A stretch of DNA of 20,380 nt from a virus. The stretch is taken from positions 1 through 20,380 of IMG/VR virus record IMGVR_UViG_3300017752_002435. One strand, given 5' to 3'. The notes beneath the pieces are model-generated. The model saw nothing but the letters and a program-made list of their open reading frames with translations, was not told where the DNA came from and made no database searches. Positions 12,622 to 18,214 of the stretch are shown piece after piece; the first letter of the stretch is position 1, and the number at the start of each line of letters is the position of its first letter. The translations under genes were made by a program, and so were the position numbers.

Positions 12622-12713
12622 TGAGTGGTTTATTTGTTTTTGGATTTGTTACACTGATGGTTATTACCATGGAAACAACATGGTCTGTAAAAAATAAAGG
12701 AAAATTAAAATGA
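12618..12713 (+). CDS. 31-aa single-transmembrane micropeptide
   Basis: The start overlaps the preceding stop by ATGA and the stop overlaps the next start by ATGA. MMSGLFVFGFVTLMVITMET is one membrane helix and the tail is basic (KNKGKLK), so the C-terminus should face the cytoplasm. Coupled position is the main evidence. Unknown function. Confidence 0.6.
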   Translation: MMSGLFVFGFVTLMVITMETTWSVKNKGKLK

Positions 12714-13180
12714 AAGTTGGATTGATTGGTTTAGGTCGTACTGGTGAAGGTATGGCTCGTCGTATGATCGAAAAAGGAATTGAAGTCTGGGGTTACAGTA
12801 GTACTAACTACGAGAATGCCTGTGGACAGTATGAAGCGGGATATATTAGTGGGTGTGTAACTTCACTAGAGTATCTTGTTCAAGCAGTTAAATCTGATGC
12901 TAAGAAGTTTACTAGTGCAGGAAGAATTCCTGGTATCTTTCAGATTACACTCCCAGAGGAAAAGGCAGAAGACATTCTTGATGAATTGCTACCTTTACTT
13001 GAGGAGGGTGATATTATTATTGATCACAGTACCACAGACATAGGAAAATGTCAGGAATTGGAACTGTACTGTTCTAAGCTAGGTATCTTATATATTTTCT
13101 CTGGGGTATATGGAGCACATGTTGCTATTGATGCTTGTTCTAAAATTTTCCAATCACTATCACCAGGTAATGTTATCTAA
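12710..13180 (+). CDS. Rossmann-domain protein related to 6-phosphogluconate / beta-hydroxyacid dehydrogenases
   Basis: A 156-residue protein consisting only of the NADP-binding domain. MKVGLIGLGRTGEGMARRMI (1-20) holds the G-x-G-x-x-G fold start, VWGYSSTN follows strand 2, QITLPEEKAEDIL matches the strand 4 region, and DIIIDHSTTD sits where 6PGDH has a G-G-N motif and hydroxyisobutyrate dehydrogenase has D-x-S-T. The family's helical C-terminal domain with the catalytic Lys is missing; complete enzymes are about 300 to 480 aa. Full gnd genes occur in cyanophages and feed the pentose phosphate pathway, so this may be a shortened derivative that binds NADP without full catalysis. It overlaps both neighbours by 4 and 1 nt and shows no frameshift. 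Confidence 0.8.
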   Translation: MKVGLIGLGRTGEGMARRMIEKGIEVWGYSSTNYENACGQYEAGYISGCVTSLEYLVQAVKSDAKKFTSAGRIPGIFQITLPEEKAEDILDELLPLLEEGDIIIDHSTTDIGKCQELELYCSKLGILYIFSGVYGAHVAIDACSKIFQSLSPGNVI

Positions 13181-13404
13181 TGCCACATGAATTCGATCCA
13201 TGCGAAGCACCTGTAGAAGGTGAAGTTGATAAATGGGGGTTTACAATTAAACCATCTATTAGTAATGATGAATTGATTCTTAGATGTTTAAGAAACGCTC
13301 CATGTGGATCTGATAGGAAACAAGCAATGAAACTAATTAAAATTTACGAGGATAAAGTTCGAGTAGAACAATTGGTTAAACTTTACGAGGATAAAATTAA
13401 ATGA
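13180..13404 (+). CDS. 74-aa soluble protein with a C-terminal repeat
   Basis: The start shares one base with the preceding stop (TAATG). The N-terminus is acidic with Pro and Cys (FDPCEAPVEGEVDKWGF); the C-terminus is helical and carries two near copies of one unit, KLIKIYEDKV (51-60) and QLVKLYEDKI (64-73). No signal peptide. It is coupled to the next membrane micropeptide by ATGA. No family recognised. Confidence 0.7.
   Translation: MPHEFDPCEAPVEGEVDKWGFTIKPSISNDELILRCLRNAPCGSDRKQAMKLIKIYEDKVRVEQLVKLYEDKIK
13343..13395 (+). repeat. Direct repeat of 14 nt inside the 74-aa gene
   Basis: TTTACGAGGATAAA occurs at 13343-13356 and again at 13382-13395, 39 nt (13 codons) apart and in the same frame. 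It encodes the repeated YEDK unit and points to a recent in-frame duplication. Confidence 0.8.
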
Positions 13405-13532
13405 CTTTAGCACATGTCCTACTTTTCGGATCACTACCCTTTGTATGTGCCACCATTTATTTCGGGCTACGAAAAGGTGAAAATAACTATTATGAAACCG
13501 ACGCCTACTCAGGAAATGGAACAGCGCATTAG
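13401..13532 (+). CDS. 43-aa single-transmembrane protein
   Basis: The ATG overlaps the upstream stop by ATGA. The product has a hydrophobic helix (HVLLFGSLPFVCATIYFGL, about 5-23), a basic turn (RKGE) and a polar tail NNYYETDAYSGNGTAH. It is preferred over the +1 frame beginning at 13414 because the coupling and the helix-plus-tail design match the other phage micropeptides. Unknown function. Confidence 0.7.
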   Translation: MTLAHVLLFGSLPFVCATIYFGLRKGENNYYETDAYSGNGTAH

Positions 13533-13713
13533 AATGAGATTTGCTTTTGCAATGTCCTCATTTGGTAGAATGTTTTTACCTCATGGCATAACACCAGAAA
13601 TGAGAGAATTATGTAATGAATGGTCTAGAATTGAAGAGCAACCACCTCAAGGTGATTTGTATCAGGTTGATAGATACTTTATAAAATTATGGAAGAATCG
13701 AAATGAACTTTAA
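13516..13713 (+). CDS. 65-aa soluble protein, unknown
   Basis: The reading frame extends upstream to 13414, but that part overlaps the 43-aa gene. The best starts are 13492, 13516 or 13534; 13516 is chosen for an AGGA just upstream and a 17-nt overlap. The protein has a Met/Phe-rich helical first half (MRFAFAMSSFGRMFLP), ITPEMRELCNEWSRIEE and a C-terminal segment DLYQVDRYFIKLWKN. No family recognised. The stop precedes the purC late promoter by 7 nt. Confidence 0.6.
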   Translation: MEQRIRMRFAFAMSSFGRMFLPHGITPEMRELCNEWSRIEEQPPQGDLYQVDRYFIKLWKNRNEL

Positions 13714-13720
13714 GAAAAAA

Positions 13721-13728
13721 AATAAATA
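13721..13728 (+). promoter_or_regulatory. T4-type late promoter overlapping the purC leader hairpin
   Basis: AATAAATA matches the cyanophage late consensus NATAAATA. By T4 geometry (last A at -6), transcription would start near 13734, inside the loop of the hairpin described next and 13 nt before the purC ATG. Confidence 0.6.
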
Positions 13729-13745
13729 TACCAGTGAGGTATATT
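13725..13745 (+). promoter_or_regulatory. Hairpin covering the purC ribosome binding site
   Basis: AATATACC (13725-13732) pairs perfectly with GGTATATT (13738-13745) around the loop AGTGA. The Shine-Dalgarno GAGG (13736-13739) lies half in the loop and half in the 3' arm, seven bases before the ATG. Readthrough transcripts would carry the whole stem, while transcripts from the overlapping late promoter would lack its 5' arm. Confidence 0.6.
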
Positions 13746-13746
13746 C

Positions 13747-14445
13747 ATGAAAGTAATTGTTGAAGGAAAAGTAAAAACAGTATATCAAGGTGACGATGCT
13801 GATCGTGTTATTATTGAGTATCACGATAAGGTAACAGCTGGTAACGGTGAGATGGTTGATCATCCTTTAGGAAAAGGATCCCTCTGCTGTAGTATCTCAT
13901 CTATTATTTTCGAGAAACTTTCTAAAGAACTTATCCCCAATCACTACATTAATATGGTTGGTGCGAACAAGATGGTATGTAGGAAGGTAGACATCGTTCC
14001 CCTAGAAGTTATCTGTCGCAACCGTGCTGCTGGATCTATTGTTAGAGAGACAACTCTTCAGGAAGGTGCGCCACTACCACATCCTATTGTTGAATTCTTC
14101 CTGAAGGATGATAGTAAGCATGATCCTTTGCTTACACCTGATCGTGTAAAATTAATGGGATATAATCCAGAACCTTTTATTGAGATGACTCTACAGATTA
14201 ATGATTACCTCCGTCAGATGTTCTACATCATGGGTATCGATCTTGTAGATTTTAAAGTTGAGTATGGTTACGATGCTCACGGTGATTTGTATCTTGCCGA
14301 TGAAATCAGTCCTGATAGTATGAGGCTCTGGAAGATTGGTAGTGATGAAAGATTTGATAAGGATCTATTTAGAAACGATGAAGGTGATATTGTACCTGCC
14401 TATCGTCAGATTCTTGACCGACTACAACCACTTGCTATTCAATGA
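13747..14445 (+). CDS. purC: Phosphoribosylaminoimidazole-succinocarboxamide synthase (SAICAR synthetase)
   Basis: A 232-residue protein, normal length for bacterial PurC (about 235-240). It starts with the ATP-binding GKVKTVYQGDD block and continues with VTAGNGEM, an EVICRNRAAGSIVRE block (CAIR/aspartate site), PEPFIEM and LADEISPDSMRLW (metal and nucleotide binding). The enzyme joins CAIR and aspartate using ATP in purine synthesis; phage copies are thought to raise purine supply for genome replication. Translation may be gated by the hairpin at 13725-13745. It overlaps the next gene by ATGA. Confidence 0.96.
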   Translation: MKVIVEGKVKTVYQGDDADRVIIEYHDKVTAGNGEMVDHPLGKGSLCCSISSIIFEKLSKELIPNHYINMVGANKMVCRKVDIVPLEVICRNRAAGSIVRETTLQEGAPLPHPIVEFFLKDDSKHDPLLTPDRVKLMGYNPEPFIEMTLQINDYLRQMFYIMGIDLVDFKVEYGYDAHGDLYLADEISPDSMRLWKIGSDERFDKDLFRNDEGDIVPAYRQILDRLQPLAIQ

Positions 14446-14735
14446 AGAAACTGTTTATAGTCAGTATCGGTGATAATGAATGTGTTAGTCATGATGGTTA
14501 TATTCAAATGGGTGTTTTCGATCATTCGGTAGAGAAGCACCTTAAATTAAATCCCTTGATTGAATGGCAGGTAACATACTGGATGCCTGACCCATTCTGT
14601 ATTAGATACCCACGACCAAACTATCAACATACTATGAAGAAAAACGAAGGTTCTCCTAGGACTGATAATGCTTCTGATAGTCGTCCTAGAGACTTCCCAG
14701 ACCAAGCAGAAACTAGATTGAATAGAACATTATGA
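14442..14735 (+). CDS. 97-aa soluble protein, unknown
   Basis: A beta-rich first half (LFIVSIGDNECVSHDGYIQM), an aromatic middle with EWQVTYWMPDPFCIRYPRPN (about 41-60) and a disordered, charged C-terminal third (about 65-97, rich in Asp, Arg, Ser and Pro). ATGA overlaps on both sides tie it to purC and the 89-aa gene. No signal peptide or membrane helix. No family recognised; the folded first half is probably the functional part. Confidence 0.75.
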   Translation: MKKLFIVSIGDNECVSHDGYIQMGVFDHSVEKHLKLNPLIEWQVTYWMPDPFCIRYPRPNYQHTMKKNEGSPRTDNASDSRPRDFPDQAETRLNRTL

Positions 14736-15001
14736 AACATCATATTCCTGACATCATTACAAAGAACTGCTTTGATTGTTTCAAGAGTTTGAATGCTGCT
14801 GAGAGAGCAGTTGTTATGTATGGTGATGAAGCATATCGTGAGTCACTAGACCTTGAGAACGATGACGCTCCCTGTTGGAAGATACCAAGTAAGGAATCCA
14901 CAACATTTGTTGGTTGGAATCCTATGTGTATCCCAACGATTGATTATATAGTATGGAAGCTAGAACGTCGCGAGAAAATCGCTAAGGGAGAAATTCACTA
15001 A
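14732..15001 (+). CDS. 89-aa soluble protein, unknown
   Basis: The protein begins MKHHIPDIITKNCFDCFKSL and contains a Cys-x-x-Cys pair at 13-16, LNAAERAVVMYGDEAYRESLDLE, further Cys residues at about 48 and 66, and a basic C-terminal helix. Four Cys in 89 aa could bind a metal, but the spacing is not a known zinc ribbon. Coupled by ATGA to the upstream gene. No family recognised. Confidence 0.7.
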   Translation: MKHHIPDIITKNCFDCFKSLNAAERAVVMYGDEAYRESLDLENDDAPCWKIPSKESTTFVGWNPMCIPTIDYIVWKLERREKIAKGEIH

Positions 15002-15193
15002 ATGAACTTTGATCTAACCATGGAGGATTATACTATTATCCTCAATGCACTTCACTATTATAAGAAAGTGGAGAAACGTGGACAGTTTCAACAGTATGAT
15101 GATGTAAAGATTAACCTTTTAAGAGACAAGTTAGCTTATCAATTAGTTCCATCTTTCAGGAGTAATCCTAATGATGAAAACACAACTACTTAA
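15002..15193 (+). CDS. 63-aa soluble protein, unknown
   Basis: The start directly follows the previous stop (TAAATG). MNFDLTMEDYTIILNALHYY (1-20) forms an amphipathic helix, followed by KKVEKRGQFQQYDDVKINLL, a second helix and a polar tail ending NDENTTT. The fold is probably a two-helix hairpin. No motif or family recognised. Confidence 0.7.
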   Translation: MNFDLTMEDYTIILNALHYYKKVEKRGQFQQYDDVKINLLRDKLAYQLVPSFRSNPNDENTTT

Positions 15194-15202
15194 TTTTCAA
15201 TA

Positions 15203-15358
15203 ATGTTACAGTTTGCTAGGTTTTGTGGGGTTGTATTAAACAACCCATACGGAATAGGATTCCTCTCAACTATTTTAGTATTTGTTCCTATCATAGGAAT
15301 GTGGGCAGTTCATAAATATGGTTGGGAGCACTGGGAACCTTTTACGAGGAAACACTAA
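15203..15358 (+). CDS. 51-aa single-transmembrane protein
   Basis: Frame from ATG 15203 to TAA 15356-15358. A basic N-terminus (MLQFARFCG) is followed by a hydrophobic helix (about 18-35, GFLSTILVFVPIIGMWAV) and an aromatic tail HKYGWEHWEPFTRKH. The stop shares one base with the next start (TAATG), supporting translation. Unknown function. Confidence 0.7.
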   Translation: MLQFARFCGVVLNNPYGIGFLSTILVFVPIIGMWAVHKYGWEHWEPFTRKH

Positions 15359-15567
15359 TGAATCCAATTGTTTTGATTGGGTGTTTTACACCTCTTGCTA
15401 TTATCTTTATTGTAATGAAACTTGCTGTGTGGGTATCTGCAGTTAATTCAGAAAACTCTTATGTCGGAAAAGAACCTCTACGAAAACGAGGACCGTTTGT
15501 GGCAGATGCATATGCAGACGTTGATGAGAAGGAAGAGGAATATGGAAATCGCACAGACTATAGATAA
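15358..15567 (+). CDS. 69-aa single-transmembrane protein
   Basis: The start at 15358 is coupled by TAATG and preceded by GAGGA; the frame is open 36 nt further upstream without a better start. MNPIVLIGCFTPLAIIFIVM begins a helix running to about residue 28, followed by a polar tail with a basic patch (KEPLRKRG) and an acidic end (DVDEKEEEYGNRTDYR). The last third of the gene also hides a second open frame that belongs to the next gene. Unknown function. Confidence 0.7.
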   Translation: MNPIVLIGCFTPLAIIFIVMKLAVWVSAVNSENSYVGKEPLRKRGPFVADAYADVDEKEEEYGNRTDYR

Positions 15568-15691
15568 TTCACTCCACCAATACTATGTTGTGGAGCAAGG
15601 AAAACCTGTCCCCAATTGGAGATATGTGAAAGATCAAGATTGGTGGATAGAATATTTAAAAGATTTAGGAATTGATCCGAGGAACCCATGA
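15542..15691 (+). CDS. 49-aa soluble protein (possibly 76 aa with an upstream start)
   Basis: A strong GGAAGAGGA ribosome binding site just before ATG 15542 favours this start. The product begins MEIAQTIDNSLHQYYVVEQG and ends with a Trp-rich part (NWRYVKDQDWWIEYLKDLGI). ATG 15461 would add 27 protein-like residues (MSEKNLYENEDRLWQMHMQT) and overlap the upstream gene by 107 nt. No family recognised. The stop overlaps the next start by ATGA. Confidence 0.6.
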   Translation: MEIAQTIDNSLHQYYVVEQGKPVPNWRYVKDQDWWIEYLKDLGIDPRNP

Positions 15692-15897
15692 ATTTATTAT
15701 TACGTCCTTTAGATAATCCAGGTGATCCTGTGTGGTCAGTAATTATCTTAGTGATACTTGCAGTTGTAGGTGCATTGTTTGTAATTATATACATACTAAG
15801 AGAAGCATTTGCGGAGTTAGAAAATGGGAGCCATGACCCCCCCGAGCAGAAAGAGTTGTTACAACTTCCGAGTGACGGAGATCAATCGTGTACTTGA
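15688..15897 (+). CDS. 69-aa single-transmembrane protein
   Basis: A short N-terminus (MNLLLRPLDNPGDPVW), one strong helix (about 17-37, SVIILVILAVVGALFVIIYIL) and an acidic cytoplasmic-looking tail with a Pro-rich end. GAGGAACCC precedes the ATG. The last 74 nt overlap the start of the nuclease gene in another frame. Unknown function. Confidence 0.65.
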   Translation: MNLLLRPLDNPGDPVWSVIILVILAVVGALFVIIYILREAFAELENGSHDPPEQKELLQLPSDGDQSCT

Positions 15898-16282
15898 TGG
15901 TGATACTATTGACGTTACTATCGACCTCGGGTTTGATCTATACAAGAAAGAAAGAGTTAGAGTTGCAGGAGTTGATACGCCAGAGAAAAGAACGAGAAAT
16001 CTTGAGGAGAAGGCTCTGGGACTAGATGCTACCAACTGGATGAAAGAAAAACTAGAAGGTGCTATTGCTGGTGACGATGAACTCTCCGTTAGAACTGAAT
16101 TGGTTGGCGGTATGGGTAAGTACGGTCGCCTTCTTGGTTGGTTATATATTGGAGACGCAGAAGTATCATTGAACGAGCAAATGATTACTGAAGGATATGC
16201 TCATGCCTATGATGGAGGCACTAAAGACATGAACTTAGAAAAACTAAGAGAGATTCGTCGTCTTCATGGAACACTTGTATGA
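15824..16282 (+). CDS. Thermonuclease (SNase-like) nuclease
   Basis: A 152-residue protein with the staphylococcal nuclease fold signatures. VLDGDTIDV (about 23-31) carries the first metal Asp, VRVAGVDTPE (about 45-54) supplies Arg46, Asp51 and Glu54 in the same spacing as Arg35, Asp40 and Glu43 of SNase, and KYGRLLGWL (about 99-107) supplies the second Arg (R102). No signal peptide, so it acts inside the cell. Such enzymes cut DNA and RNA with calcium. A phage role in degrading host nucleic acid to recycle nucleotides is plausible. Start 15824 has GGAG 8 nt upstream; ATG 15833 is an alternative and would shorten the unusual 74-nt overlap. Confidence 0.88.
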   Translation: MGAMTPPSRKSCYNFRVTEINRVLDGDTIDVTIDLGFDLYKKERVRVAGVDTPEKRTRNLEEKALGLDATNWMKEKLEGAIAGDDELSVRTELVGGMGKYGRLLGWLYIGDAEVSLNEQMITEGYAHAYDGGTKDMNLEKLREIRRLHGTLV

Positions 16283-16482
16283 TGAGTTTTTACTTAACAG
16301 TCTCGATTGTTATTCTTTTCATTGCTTATGCAGGAATTGAAGAAACAATGAGACTGTTTCGCTATTTCGATCTTCAATTCCGATATGTTATTATCAAAGT
16401 TCGTATAGGATTTATGCGTAGAAAACTTAAAAAACAATTGATGGTTAGTAGAGAAAAATTTTTAATTGAAAGAAAAGAATGA
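16279..16482 (+). CDS. 67-aa membrane-anchored basic protein
   Basis: A hydrophobic N-terminal helix (about 3-18, SFYLTVSIVILFIAYA) is followed by a long basic amphipathic helix (RYVIIKVRIGFMRRKLKKQL and onward). The N-terminus would be outside and the Lys/Arg tail in the cytoplasm, where it could touch nucleic acid or membrane. ATGA overlaps on both sides. Unknown function. Confidence 0.7.
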   Translation: MMSFYLTVSIVILFIAYAGIEETMRLFRYFDLQFRYVIIKVRIGFMRRKLKKQLMVSREKFLIERKE

Positions 16483-17282
16483 AAGTATTAAGTATAGATT
16501 TAGATTATGCAATGGGAGCATACATTGAATGTCAATCAAGTTATGTTATCAATCAATATGAAGAATGGAATAGTAATCCGTTCACTTCATGGCAGATGAT
16601 GAGAGATCTTTCTGATCTTGATTTTGATTCTCTAGAGATTGATCTTGATGGAATTGAATATATGTGGGCTGCTTTTGCTAAAGCATTACGGAATTGTAAA
16701 AATGTAGATTTTGCATATGATCATGATGCAATTTTGTATCGTTTAGAAAAAGACGATGCGACAGACTTAGAGATTATTAATATTGATCATCATGGAGACT
16801 TTTCAAACTTAAGCGAGTTCCTTTGTTATTCTAAAAATGATGAAGATGAAGATGATGAAGAGAGTGTTGATGATGATAGTTTCGCTAGAGAAAAGGAATA
16901 TGAATTCATAGAAAAATTTGATCATGTGATGGAAGGTAATTGGATTGCATGGTTAAATATTCATAATAAATTAAAAAGTTATACTACTATAACTGAGGAT
17001 AGAGAACTTCAAGCAGACTTTGGATCATTTGAACGTAACAATATTAAGGCATACCAAGGAGCATACTCTAGAAAAAACTATACGATTGAAGATTACAATT
17101 TTGATTATGTTTTTGTTTGTTTATCTCCAACTTATATTCCACCACAAAATTGGAAATATTTTAAATTTTTTATTGATTCTTATGAAAGGTTAACTGGAAA
17201 CAAAGCAAATATTATTGATAAAAAATATGAAATGACTGCTAGGTATAAATCTTTGAATAAATATCTGGGCTTACCCGTGTAG
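16479..17282 (+). CDS. UPF0489-like protein, arginase/deacetylase fold (tentative)
   Basis: A 267-residue soluble protein. IDLDY (6-10) at the end of the first strand, NIDHHGDF (101-108), NWIAWL (154-159) and CLSPTYIPP (214-222) occur in the order seen in UPF0489/arginase-superfamily proteins, where D-x-D and D-H-x-x-D residues hold a metal. An unusual acidic insertion (about 119-135) separates two halves. The enzyme reaction, if any, is unknown. Base composition is very AT-rich. It couples upstream by ATGA; the late promoter for the next gene lies inside its last codons. Family call is by motif only. Confidence 0.5.
   Translation: MKVLSIDLDYAMGAYIECQSSYVINQYEEWNSNPFTSWQMMRDLSDLDFDSLEIDLDGIEYMWAAFAKALRNCKNVDFAYDHDAILYRLEKDDATDLEIINIDHHGDFSNLSEFLCYSKNDEDEDDEESVDDDSFAREKEYEFIEKFDHVMEGNWIAWLNIHNKLKSYTTITEDRELQADFGSFERNNIKAYQGAYSRKNYTIEDYNFDYVFVCLSPTYIPPQNWKYFKFFIDSYERLTGNKANIIDKKYEMTARYKSLNKYLGLPV
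17256..17263 (+). promoter_or_regulatory. T4-type late promoter inside the end of the upstream gene
   Basis: AATAAATA, with the extension TCT as at 11660, lies 27 nt before the ATG at 17290. Predicted transcription start is near 17269. A weak stem (TTACC 17271-17275 with GGTAA 17282-17286) covers the AGGT ribosome binding site. Confidence 0.55.
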
Positions 17283-17289
17283 GTAAAAA

Positions 17290-17523
17290 ATGCAAAAACT
17301 AATTAACGTATTAGCAGTTTTATCTTTTCTAGGCACCGCGAGCATTGTTGGTGCTAGTTCTTATGTGTATCTTAATAAGGATGCTCTGATTGATTCTGCT
17401 AAGGAAGAGGCAACAAAAGCAGCAACTGCTGCTGTAATGCAGGCTATTCCTGGAATGTTAGATTCCGCTATGCCTGAAATTCCAGAAGTTCCATCTGCTA
17501 CTGGCGGAGCAATTCCTTTCTGA
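17290..17523 (+). CDS. 77-aa protein with N-terminal membrane/signal helix, probable late protein
   Basis: MQKLINVLAVLSFLGTASIV (1-20) is a hydrophobic helix, followed by YVYLNKDALIDSAKEEATKA, an Ala-rich amphipathic helix, and a Pro/Gly C-terminus (EIPEVPSATGGAIPF). The AGGT ribosome binding site is five bases upstream. A late promoter lies just before it and the neighbours are probably structural, so late expression is likely. Proteins of this layout are familiar in marine T4-like phages; the function is unknown to me. Confidence 0.8.
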   Translation: MQKLINVLAVLSFLGTASIVGASSYVYLNKDALIDSAKEEATKAATAAVMQAIPGMLDSAMPEIPEVPSATGGAIPF

Positions 17524-17525
17524 TC

Positions 17526-18155
17526 ATGAAATTATTCCAGAATAAAAAAGAGCAACCTCAGGAGGTAACACCCGTGGAAAATAAAAAATCTATGAAATGG
17601 TTTGTTTATGCTGTTGGAACTATTGTAGGTATTGCTCATATTGGTGTTCTGGGACATTTAATTAAACCAACAGAACCTTCAGTTCAACAACCTCCTACTC
17701 TTAATATTCCTCAGGGACCTTACTCTTCTTATAGGATTAAGGCAGGTAAGGATGGTTATGAGATTGAATTCCGTGCTGATGATCCTAAGGTTTTAGAATC
17801 ACAAAGGTCACTATCCACGGATAGCAATAAGAAAGGATTTTTCGGTGGTGGTACTAAAAGTCACCGCGAGTGGCGTCGTGATCAGTTCACCCGTGAGGGT
17901 ACTCGCAACCTAGGAGGTGCAACAGGTGAAGAGGGAAAGTTGAGTGCAAAAGAAGCAGAGTGTTTAGTGGCGGACGCTGGAGCACGATCACAAGGTGCAA
18001 TGGCGGGTAGTGCTATTACTGCTGGTGTAGTAGTTCCTGCTGTGATGAACATTCCTTATATTGGATGGTTGGCTGCTGGATGGGCAACACTACTAGGACA
18101 ACAGGCAGGGTCTTCACTTGGTTCGCAAGTTGGTACGGTATTTAATGACTGTTGA
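17526..18155 (+). CDS. 209-aa membrane-associated protein, probable late/structural
   Basis: A charged N-terminus (1-23) leads into a helix (about 24-45, KWFVYAVGTIVGIAHIGVLG), then a Pro-rich linker, a small folded domain (SYRIKAGKDGYEIEFRADDP), a basic Gly-rich region with SHREWRRDQFTREGTR, and a C-terminal Ala/Gly-rich glycine-zipper-like hydrophobic segment (about 150-200: AGVVVPAVMN, WLAAGWATLLGQQAGSSLGS). It starts 2 nt after the previous stop. The glycine-zipper end suggests membrane insertion or oligomerisation. No named family; virion or infection-membrane role is inferred from context. Confidence 0.75.
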   Translation: MKLFQNKKEQPQEVTPVENKKSMKWFVYAVGTIVGIAHIGVLGHLIKPTEPSVQQPPTLNIPQGPYSSYRIKAGKDGYEIEFRADDPKVLESQRSLSTDSNKKGFFGGGTKSHREWRRDQFTREGTRNLGGATGEEGKLSAKEAECLVADAGARSQGAMAGSAITAGVVVPAVMNIPYIGWLAAGWATLLGQQAGSSLGSQVGTVFNDC

Positions 18156-18184
18156 TTACTTCATATTTTGTGTTATAATAAATA
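18152..18184 (+). promoter_or_regulatory. Composite promoter: sigma70 and T4 late overlapping
   Basis: TTGATT (18152-18157) and TATAAT (18174-18179) are 16 nt apart, a fair sigma70 promoter, and the late motif AATAAATA (18177-18184) overlaps its -10 box. Start for the late form is near 18190, 25 nt before the GTG of the tail-fibre gene. Confidence 0.65.
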
Positions 18185-18214
18185 ATAATATTAGAAATCT
18201 AGGGTAGTAATATA

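Noticed and set aside
13414-13515. Upstream extension of the 65-aa gene
   Set aside because: This part overlaps the 43-aa membrane protein, which has a better start (ATGA coupling) and a convincing helix.
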